Positions 1-4,442 of a DNA stretch of 5,779 nucleotides are shown here, one piece after another. The notes under the pieces are model-generated. The model did no database searches, was not told the DNA's origin, and was given only the letters and a program-made list of their open reading frames with translations. The DNA is taken from NCBI GenBank assembly GCA_023488865.1, contig JAMDDG010000185.1, forward strand, positions 1 through 5,779. Reading direction: 5' to 3'. The position numbers were made by a program, and so were the translations under genes. Position 1 is the first letter of the stretch; every line of letters begins with the position of its first letter. The stretch comes from Bacteroidota bacterium. GTDB taxonomy: Bacteria > Bacteroidota > Bacteroidia > Bacteroidales > Prolixibacteraceae.

Positions 1-77
1 TTTGTTGCGTGTTAGATGGTTATAAACGTACTTAATATTTATTAATTACCAAAGCTTTAGGCAGAAAAATTGCGCGG
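1..77. other. A+T-rich intergenic start of window
   Basis: No coding region, RNA gene or promoter match could be supported here. The stretch is A+T-rich for the first 60 bases, then turns G+C-richer as it enters the palindromic element that follows. Whatever gene lies to the left is outside the window. Confidence 0.6.
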
Positions 78-187
78 GCAAAGTTCAACTTTGCGGGAAA
101 ACAGGCCGGTAGAAACGTTGAAATTGCTTGCGCATATTGTCCCGTACGGGACAACAGAGGGTTGTTTTTCCCCCGTTTCTACCGGCC
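78..187. repeat. REP/MITE-like palindromic intergenic element, full copy
   Basis: Three nested or adjacent inverted repeats are visible. First, GCAAAGTT-C-AACTTTGC at 78-94 is a perfect palindrome with 8-bp arms. Second, GGCCGGTAGAAACG (104-117) is exactly reverse-complementary to CGTTTCTACCGGCC (174-187), a 14-bp stem. Third, inside that stem lies the perfect 18-bp palindrome TTGTCCCGTACGGGACAA (137-154), whose 3' end overlaps a smaller ACAAC/GTTGT stem (151-165). The whole can fold as a long arm with a hairpin at its tip. Bases 95-124 recur with 26 of 30 identities at 1243-1272, so this is a dispersed sequence rather than a one-off terminator. The GTAG within the stem recalls the tetranucleotide of REP elements handled by RAYT-type transposases, but no such transposase is in the window. 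Similar repeats are, from memory, common between Bacteroidota genes. It could also act on transcripts arriving from the minus-strand gene at 257-628. Confidence 0.75.
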
Positions 188-224
188 CCTGGCCCCTAAC
201 GGAACCTTTCAATAATTAACCTAA

Positions 225-248
225 TCCGGAAGTGAATATTTTCCCGGA
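225..248 (-). terminator. Possible hairpin after the small minus-strand gene
   Basis: TCCGGAA (225-231) can pair with TTCCCGGA (241-248) with one bulged base and a 9-nt loop. It lies 8 bases beyond the stop codon of the gene at 257-628 on the minus strand. No run of T follows the stem on that strand, so it is not a textbook intrinsic terminator. It may instead protect the 3' end of the transcript or be chance. Confidence 0.3.
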
Positions 249-256
249 ATACAGGC

Positions 257-628
257 TCACGCTTTTACCTTTACAGCCCGTGCCGTATCGTCTACTTCGA
301 AACCGTATTCGCCCAGGACTTTAGGGGTTTGGCGGTAAGCGCCTAACAATAAATCACGGCTTGCTTTGACCGATTCGACAATTTCACCCAACAGCAGGTC
401 GCGCTGCCGGTAGGCCTCTTCGGCTTGCCGTGTGAGTTCTTCAGCCTGGTTGTGCAACTGTAAACAAGGCGCTACGGTTGGCCCGTTGTCTGCCCATTTG
501 TGGGATACCATCGCGTTCAACGGCGATGAAGCAGCCAAACTGGTGTGTTTCTGGTACACTTTTGCTGCTAAATCCAATAATTCTTCTGCGTTTTTCGGGA
601 TAATAACCCGGTAAGATGAATTTGCCAT
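257..628 (-). CDS. Conserved hypothetical helical protein, 123 aa
   Basis: No function can be assigned. The product has no signal peptide or membrane segment, so it is probably cytoplasmic. The N-terminus reads SSYRVIIPKNAEELLDLAAK (residues 4-23), a short strand-like piece followed by a helix. The middle (about 30-50) is less regular, with SPLNAM and WADNG. Residues 52-104 are strongly helix-forming and charged (HNQAEELTRQAEEAYRQRD), suggesting a helical hairpin or bundle. The phrase RDLLLG occurs twice, 15 residues apart (76-81 and 91-96). The tail is GFEVDDTARAVKVKA. There is one cysteine (55). From memory, proteins with this N-terminus are frequent in Bacteroidota and are often multicopy beside low-complexity repeats; I could not check this. 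The ATG at 626-628 is the natural start; no Shine-Dalgarno is seen. Directly upstream is the 21-bp repeat array; downstream is the palindromic element. The regular amino-acid composition argues that it is truly coding. Confidence 0.8.
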   Translation of the reverse strand: MANSSYRVIIPKNAEELLDLAAKVYQKHTSLAASSPLNAMVSHKWADNGPTVAPCLQLHNQAEELTRQAEEAYRQRDLLLGEIVESVKASRDLLLGAYRQTPKVLGEYGFEVDDTARAVKVKA

Positions 629-682
629 ACTTTACTGATTTAAAAGTTAAATATTTAGATAAAAACACCCTCAGTTTAGTTC

Positions 683-943
683 GAAATCGACGAAATTCAG
701 CCCAACATCGACGAAATCGTGCCCGTTACCCCCTCCGTCTGGCTCAACTTTGCCGAAATCATGCCCGTTGCCCCCTCCGTCGAGCCCAACATCGGCGAAA
801 TCGTGCCAGTCACCCCCTCCGTCTGGCTCAACTTTGCCGAAATTCAGTCCGCAACCGGCGAAATCATGCCCGACACCGGCGGAATCAAGCCCGTAATCCC
901 CGGTTTTATGCCCGGCCTCCCTGAAATCGGGCTCAATTTGAAA
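683..943. repeat. Phased 21-bp minisatellite array (12 units plus a 9-bp partial)
   Basis: Twelve consecutive 21-bp units run from 692 to 943 with no insertion or deletion, preceded by a partial unit GAAATCGAC at 683-691. Two unit types alternate in the centre: type A starts GAAATC(G/A)TGCC and ends in CCCCC (713, 755, 797); type B starts TCCGTC (734, 776, 818). They form a 42-bp higher-order repeat present three times (713-838). Units 734-754 and 818-838 are identical; other units differ at several positions. The array is about 58% G+C, well above the A+T-rich flanks. Because 21 is a multiple of 3, all three plus frames are open across at least 692-893, giving heptapeptide repeats such as EIVPVTP-SVWLNFA (plus strand) or GKVEPDG-GGNGHDF (minus strand, 1024 to 671). 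No frame has a convincing start signal, so I do not call it a protein. It lies directly upstream of the 257-628 gene. Confidence 0.85.
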
Positions 944-1230
944 TAGCAAGTATTCAAACCAACAGAATTGCGCGCTAATCCAAAAAAAATGATTGTGATT
1001 TTCCAGGAATTGGTTAAGATTCAAAGGAATTTGGCTAAAATAGGCTTGCGGGATAGGATCAGGCTTAACGCAATATTAAATTTTCAAATTTTGTGAATGA
1101 ATATGTGAATGAATAAATATAAATAACAGCATTTATTAAAACAAAATCCTTACTTTCAGTAGCTAAGGTAAGTATAATATTTCGCAATTGTGCTTTTTTT
1201 CACCATTATTTTATTCAAAAGCTGTGTGGA
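944..1230. other. A+T-rich stretch without a supported gene
   Basis: No real gene is seen between the 21-bp array and the second palindromic element. One plus-strand reading frame, the same frame as one of the array frames, stays open from after the TAG at 944-946 to a TGA at 1094-1096; its in-frame ATG at 989 would give only 35 residues (starting MIVIFQELVKIQ). It may be a decayed outer part of the array: GAATTG at 965 and at 1007 falls in the same 21-bp phase as the GAAATC unit starts (for example 923). No TAnnTTTG promoter box was found on either strand here. Confidence 0.5.
1092..1115. repeat. 12-bp perfect tandem duplication
   Basis: TGTGAATGAATA occurs twice head to tail (1092-1103 and 1104-1115) in A+T-rich non-coding DNA. 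It looks like a recent slippage or duplication product, although a pair of binding sites spaced by about one helical turn would look the same. Confidence 0.8.
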
Positions 1231-1291
1231 ATTTCCCCGTAAGGGAAAACCGGAGGGTAGAAACGTCGAAATTTGTTGCTTGTAGCCCTAC
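1231..1291. repeat. Half copy of the palindromic element
   Basis: Bases 1243-1272 match 95-124 at 26 of 30 positions, including GGTAGAAACGT, and both copies continue with TGCTTG (125-130 and 1277-1282, offset by 4 bases). Orientation is the same as the left copy. Here the leading hairpin is TTTCCC (1232-1237) with GGGAAA (1243-1248), loop CGTAA. The copy ends in GTAGCCCTAC (1282-1291), which looks like the left half of a central palindrome; the complementary right arm of the long stem (CGTTTCTACC...) is absent. It therefore seems cut at its centre. The break lies on the stop codon of the minus-strand flippase-like gene (1288-1290). Confidence 0.65.
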
Positions 1292-2166
1292 TGTTTGTTC
1301 TCTTCCCTGCGGAAAGGCGGGAAGAAAACCCAGTAAATACCGCCGAGCGAAACCAGGGTGGAAAGGAGAAAAAACATCAAACTGAGGGCGATGGAGAGCT
1401 CGTTGTTAAGGTGCAGGGATTTTGCCCCTAATAAAAAAACCATCTCGCGGGCCCCTACACCTCCTATGGTAATTGGTAAAGCTGTGGCTATAGCTGAGAA
1501 GAAAAATAGAAAAAGGTATTCAGAAACACCTTCAAACTGATGAAAAGAGTACAGGATCATCAGCGCCGCAATCAGTTGCATCAACTGCAAAAGCATCGAC
1601 CAGCCAAACAGGCCGGCATGGATGGGAAGAAAACTTTTGAGAAAGTACCGCAGAACAAAATAATAAAAGAGGTACAAAAATGGAAGGCAGAGCCATCCGG
1701 GCCATCCGATCTTGAACTCGTCGCCGGAAATATAATACAACACGATGGTGATTACCCCGATGGCGACCAACCCGGAAACCCTGTTGACCAGCATGGCGCC
1801 GATGTTCTTCTTAACGCCGTTTTGACGGTATTTGTTCACCAGGTACACCTTGACCCCGTCGCCGCCAATACCTCCCGGCAGGAAAAGGTTGTAAAACATC
1901 CCCAGCCAGAATAATTTGAGATTAAGCAACGGGGATATACGGGCGCCTGTAACCCGGAACGAAAGGTTTTGCCGTAAGCCGGACAATATGGAAGAGACAC
2001 CGATAAAAAACAATCCTGCAACCAGGTATCCTAAATTGGCCGTGGAATAAACCGTCAAAACTTCCTGAAAAGATATTTGGCGCAGTACCCACCAAATAGC
2101 AATAACAGAGACAACTAACTTTAGGAAATTTAAGCTATACTTCTTAATTTTATCAGACACAAGCAT
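1288..2166 (-). CDS. Flippase-like integral membrane protein (LPG_synthase_TM / UPF0104 family)
   Basis: A 292-residue inner-membrane protein with about eight hydrophobic segments (roughly 11-29, 46-64, 82-98, 125-146, 158-175, 187-206, 217-235, 258-281). It carries the glycine-rich family signature FLPGGIGGDGVKVYL (95-109), then VNRVSGL (127-133), and a second glycine loop ITIGGVGAREMVFLLGA (232-248). These mark the LPG_synthase_TM family (PF03706), the membrane part of MprF and of stand-alone proteins thought to move or modify lipids or lipid-linked glycans. No soluble lysyl-transferase domain is present, so a flippase-like or envelope role is more likely than lysyl-PG synthesis; the substrate is unknown. 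The frame is open to a TTG at 2190, but I choose the ATG at 2164-2166: a -7-like box (2188-2195) overlaps the TTG, and the ATG gives the usual N-terminus before the first membrane segment. It follows the acyltransferase gene by 36 bases on the same strand. Its stop codon lies in the half repeat element. Confidence 0.85.
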   Translation of the reverse strand: MLVSDKIKKYSLNFLKLVVSVIAIWWVLRQISFQEVLTVYSTANLGYLVAGLFFIGVSSILSGLRQNLSFRVTGARISPLLNLKLFWLGMFYNLFLPGGIGGDGVKVYLVNKYRQNGVKKNIGAMLVNRVSGLVAIGVITIVLYYISGDEFKIGWPGWLCLPFLYLFYYFVLRYFLKSFLPIHAGLFGWSMLLQLMQLIAALMILYSFHQFEGVSEYLFLFFFSAIATALPITIGGVGAREMVFLLGAKSLHLNNELSIALSLMFFLLSTLVSLGGIYWVFFPPFRREENKQ

Positions 2167-2187
2167 TAATTTTATTCGAACAGGCCC

Positions 2188-2195
2188 CAAAAGTA
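2188..2195 (-). promoter_or_regulatory. Possible -7 box before the flippase-like gene
   Basis: The minus strand reads TACTTTTG, an exact match to the Bacteroidota -7 consensus TAnnTTTG. Transcription would start around 2181, leaving a leader of about 15 bases before the ATG at 2166. No clear TTTG at -33 is present, and the site abuts the end of the upstream co-oriented gene, so read-through from that gene may be the main source of transcript. Confidence 0.3.
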
Positions 2196-2202
2196 CAATT
2201 TA

Positions 2203-3312
2203 TCAGATGCGAATGAAAATCTTTTGTTTGTAAAGAAAGTAGCAGATGTACCACAAAGAGGACCATACCATGGAAGAAACAACTATTTCAATGGTCAAAT
2301 TGCCTCCCCAACTGAAGAAAAGCGGCACGAAGGGTTTATAGAGTTTCGCAATCAGTTCACCTCCGCCAACGTGGGCGAAGAGATAGATGAAGAGCGGGTT
2401 CATCCCCACGATGGCAAAAAACCTGACTCCTTTTCTGAATTTCATTACATCAATCATCCAGTAGGAGATGGCCAGCGCGATAAACGCCCATCCTCCGCTA
2501 ACAATTACGAACGAAGGGGTGCAAATGCGTTTAATGATGGGGACCAGCGGATCCAGGGCATAACCAACCACCAGGCCAATCGCTCCGGCTATAAACATGA
2601 TTTTTACCTTTTTCATCGGGGTCCAATCGTTCATCAGGATCATTCCGGCAACGACGCCCCAGATGGTATGGGCGCTCGTTGGGATTGCATTAAAAGCGAC
2701 CCAGTGGCCGCTGTTCATTTGTCCGGTAGTGGTAACATCAAACCAGGTACCGAAATTATGGTCCGCTACGTAGGGCTGGTCATAACCGGCCACCGGCCAA
2801 AACTGATAAAGCAGATAGGTGAGCAGGATCAATCCGAATGAGACCAGCAATTGCCATTTTACAGCTTTGCGCATCAGCAGGAATGCCACCAGGTAGGTAA
2901 CGGAGAGCTGGGCCAGGACATTGGCGAATCGATATTCAATCTTGCCGGGGCCAATACAATAAAGTGCCCATCCAAGAAAGAAAAGCCAAAATGAACGTTT
3001 CAGCGTGTGCCGAAAGGTTTGGTTCCAGCTGTCGCCCCGGTTCCATCTTTTAGTAAATGAAAATGGCATGGCAACCCCCACGATAAACATGAAAAAGGGT
3101 TGGATCAGGTCCCAGAAATGCAATCCGTTCCAAGGGTGGTGGCTCAACTGGTTTCCAATGAAATAGACAAGGGTCCCATTGAAGTAAGGATCAGTCAGTT
3201 TTCCGAAAAGTTCCGAAAATTCGCCTATCAGTAAGAACATCGTTATCCCCCTGAAAAAATCAATGGAGAGGATTCTGTCATTCTCGGTAGTCAACTGGGT
3301 AGAGTTAGTCAT
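2203..3312 (-). CDS. HGSNAT-like membrane acyltransferase (DUF5009/DUF1624 type)
   Basis: A 369-residue polytopic membrane protein of the family containing human heparan-alpha-glucosaminide N-acetyltransferase (HGSNAT) and bacterial relatives such as NagX/YeiB-like proteins. The opening RILSIDFFRGITMFLLI (13-29) is the family's first membrane segment with its D-x-x-RG motif. Next comes HHPWNGLHFWDLIQPFFMF (58-76), matching the HGSNAT region that holds the catalytic histidine; H58 or H59 is the candidate here. Further family landmarks are NAIPTSAHTIWGVVAG (208-223), PIIKRICTPSFVIVSGG (258-274) and IVGMNPLFIYLFAH (301-314). About ten hydrophobic segments are visible, and the length is ordinary. 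By analogy it would pass an acetyl group from cytoplasmic acetyl-CoA to an amino sugar or glycan outside the inner membrane; the true substrate is unknown. The ATG at 3310-3312 has no Shine-Dalgarno, as is normal in this phylum. It is probably co-transcribed with the flippase-like gene downstream. Confidence 0.85.
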   Translation of the reverse strand: MTNSTQLTTENDRILSIDFFRGITMFLLIGEFSELFGKLTDPYFNGTLVYFIGNQLSHHPWNGLHFWDLIQPFFMFIVGVAMPFSFTKRWNRGDSWNQTFRHTLKRSFWLFFLGWALYCIGPGKIEYRFANVLAQLSVTYLVAFLLMRKAVKWQLLVSFGLILLTYLLYQFWPVAGYDQPYVADHNFGTWFDVTTTGQMNSGHWVAFNAIPTSAHTIWGVVAGMILMNDWTPMKKVKIMFIAGAIGLVVGYALDPLVPIIKRICTPSFVIVSGGWAFIALAISYWMIDVMKFRKGVRFFAIVGMNPLFIYLFAHVGGGELIAKLYKPFVPLFFSWGGNLTIEIVVSSMVWSSLWYICYFLYKQKIFIRI

Positions 3313-3492
3313 TTTGTTGCAGTAAGTTTAGTTGAAGATCATTGAAAGCTACTACCAAATTTAAAATTAAATTTTGGTTATTATGTTTTACACCCGCCGG
3401 GCCTATCCCTGCCAATTCCGTTTTAATCTTTGATATTGAACTGATTGATGTCAAGTGAATACACAAAGGAATTGAAGGTTTTCTTTTTGTTT
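3313..3492. other. Spacer between fusion protein and acyltransferase genes
   Basis: A 180-bp gap between two minus-strand genes. It holds the possible promoter box at 3356-3363 and a short G+C-rich island (about 3391-3415) containing CCCGCCGGG (3393-3401), a 9-bp palindrome around one base. No T-rich terminator following a stem could be found for the gene ending at 3493. Confidence 0.5.
3356..3363 (-). promoter_or_regulatory. Possible -7 box for the acyltransferase operon
   Basis: The minus strand reads TAAATTTG, an exact TAnnTTTG match, 43 bases before the ATG at 3312. Transcription would begin near 3349 with a leader of about 36 bases. No good TTTG -33 element is seen at the usual spacing in the A+T-rich DNA behind it. 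Confidence 0.4.
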
Positions 3493-4200
3493 TTAATCAC
3501 GGTCAAACATTGATTTATCTGCCCCGCATATTGGGCAGCACCAATCATCCGGTAAATCTTCAAATTTAGTACCTGGTTCTATACCCGAAATAGGATCGCC
3601 TTTCTCGGATTCATAGGTATAGTGGCAGAGTTGACATTGCCACAACTCATTCACTTTACCGGTATTTTTGACCTCTTCTTTTAGCTTTGATTCATCAATA
3701 TAAGTGGGGGCATTTTTAGGCGAGAAGCCTTTCATTACTTCACGGTAGTAGTTGTATGTCAGTGATTTGTCGTTTGAATCGATTAAATCTGAAGCGATTA
3801 ATTCACCGATGAACAGCAAGTGACTGCCAACATCAAATGTGTCAGTTATTTTACAATCAAACCAGGCCAGGCAGGAATCTGTTACAATTGGAGAACCGGT
3901 TTTCCCGATAAAATAGTTGACCCCTTTGAATTTATCGATCTCCCGGCTACTTCGGTATCCGAAATTCCCAATTAATCCGGCAGGGGCTTTTTCTCCCAGG
4001 ACAGAAAAGGCGAACGCCCCGCTTTTTCTAAGTATTTCAGCGGTAAAATTGTCTTTGTTACAACTTATTCCAAATTTTGGAGGATGTGCGGTTACCTGAA
4101 AAACCGTATTGGCAACGTAACAAGCTTTTGTATCCTGATATTTTGAAGATACAAGATAAAGGCCGTAAGAAACTTTAAAAAACGATTCGAAATTAATCAT
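3493..4200 (-). CDS. Flavin reductase-rubredoxin fusion (high-molecular-weight rubredoxin type)
   Basis: A 235-residue soluble two-domain redox protein. Residues 1 to about 160 form a flavin-reductase-like FMN-binding domain (FESFFKVSYGLYLVSS at 4-19; LRKSGAFAFSVLGEKAP at 57-73). After a short linker, residues 187-235 form a complete rubredoxin domain: the iron ligands are C189 and C192 (CQLC) and C222 and C225 (CPIC), with the usual GDPISGIEPGTKFEDLP (201-217). In Moorella thermoacetica the same architecture (Hrb) takes electrons from NADH and hands them to the flavodiiron protein FprA for NO or oxygen reduction. A like role in oxidative or nitrosative stress is inferred here; no flavodiiron gene lies in the window. 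Oddities: histidine at 193 where rubredoxins usually have glycine (CGY), and an additional cysteine, C221, next to a ligand. The ATG start fits the domain edge. It is divergent from the Gfo/Idh/MocA gene. Confidence 0.92.
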   Translation of the reverse strand: MINFESFFKVSYGLYLVSSKYQDTKACYVANTVFQVTAHPPKFGISCNKDNFTAEILRKSGAFAFSVLGEKAPAGLIGNFGYRSSREIDKFKGVNYFIGKTGSPIVTDSCLAWFDCKITDTFDVGSHLLFIGELIASDLIDSNDKSLTYNYYREVMKGFSPKNAPTYIDESKLKEEVKNTGKVNELWQCQLCHYTYESEKGDPISGIEPGTKFEDLPDDWCCPICGADKSMFDRD

Positions 4201-4203
4201 GGG

Positions 4204-4298
4204 TTGTCAATTATTTTGTCATAAATAAAGTGGTTTAAATATAAGTGAAAACCAACTAATTCTGTTCCTATTTTTACAATCATTTAAAATAGACCACT
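4204..4298. promoter_or_regulatory. Repeated motifs in the divergent spacer
   Basis: The 242-bp spacer between the two divergent genes (4201-4442) contains TTGTCA twice, 12 bases apart (4204-4209 and 4216-4221), right before the fusion protein's start. It also has an imperfect inverted pair AGTGGTTTA (4229-4237) and TAGACCACT (4290-4298), 8 of 9 complementary. Either could be an operator, but the A+T richness makes chance likely. No TAnnTTTG box was found for the minus-strand gene. Confidence 0.2.
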
Positions 4299-4358
4299 AA
4301 GATTATTTCTCAACTAAAAAGAGCCGGAAGGAAATCTTTTTTTGTGTTTTATAACATA

Positions 4359-4388
4359 TTTCAATCTACTGGATAATTTATAACTTTG
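4359..4388 (+). promoter_or_regulatory. Bacteroidota-type promoter for the oxidoreductase gene
   Basis: TAACTTTG at 4381-4388 matches the -7 consensus TAnnTTTG exactly. TTTC at 4359-4362 is a near match to the -33 TTTG, with an 18-base gap, close to the usual 19-21. Transcription would begin near 4395, leaving about 48 bases of A+T-rich leader before the ATG at 4443 and no Shine-Dalgarno. Confidence 0.5.
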
Positions 4389-4442
4389 TTCGTTATCGTA
4401 CACGGAATTCATTAGCAACTTATTCACTTTAATAATTTAACC

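Noticed and set aside
616..924. Plus-strand arginine-rich frame of 102 codons
   Set aside because: Low-complexity translation of the array in another frame; its first codons overlap the start of the opposite-strand gene.
683..943. CRISPR array
   Set aside because: Units are contiguous 21-bp tandem repeats without unique spacers, and no cas gene is present.
671..1024. Minus-strand frame of 117 codons covering the 21-bp array
   Set aside because: Openness is explained by the repeat period being a multiple of 3; several other frames are equally open and there is no start signal. Described as a repeat instead.
1232..1248. Intrinsic terminator for the flippase-like gene (TTTCCC/GGGAAA stem)
   Set aside because: No T run follows the stem on the minus strand and it lies inside the dispersed element, so it is better explained as part of that repeat.
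1540..1914. Plus-strand frame of 124 codons
   Set aside because: Antisense shadow of the flippase-like gene.
2188..2190. TTG start for the flippase-like gene (300 aa)
   Set aside because: It overlaps a possible promoter box and adds only eight residues of no family value; the ATG at 2164-2166 is preferred, though TTG cannot be excluded.
2224..2841. Plus-strand frame of 205 codons
   Set aside because: Antisense to the acyltransferase gene, whose membrane-protein family motifs are unmistakable; the plus-strand product has no recognisable domain.
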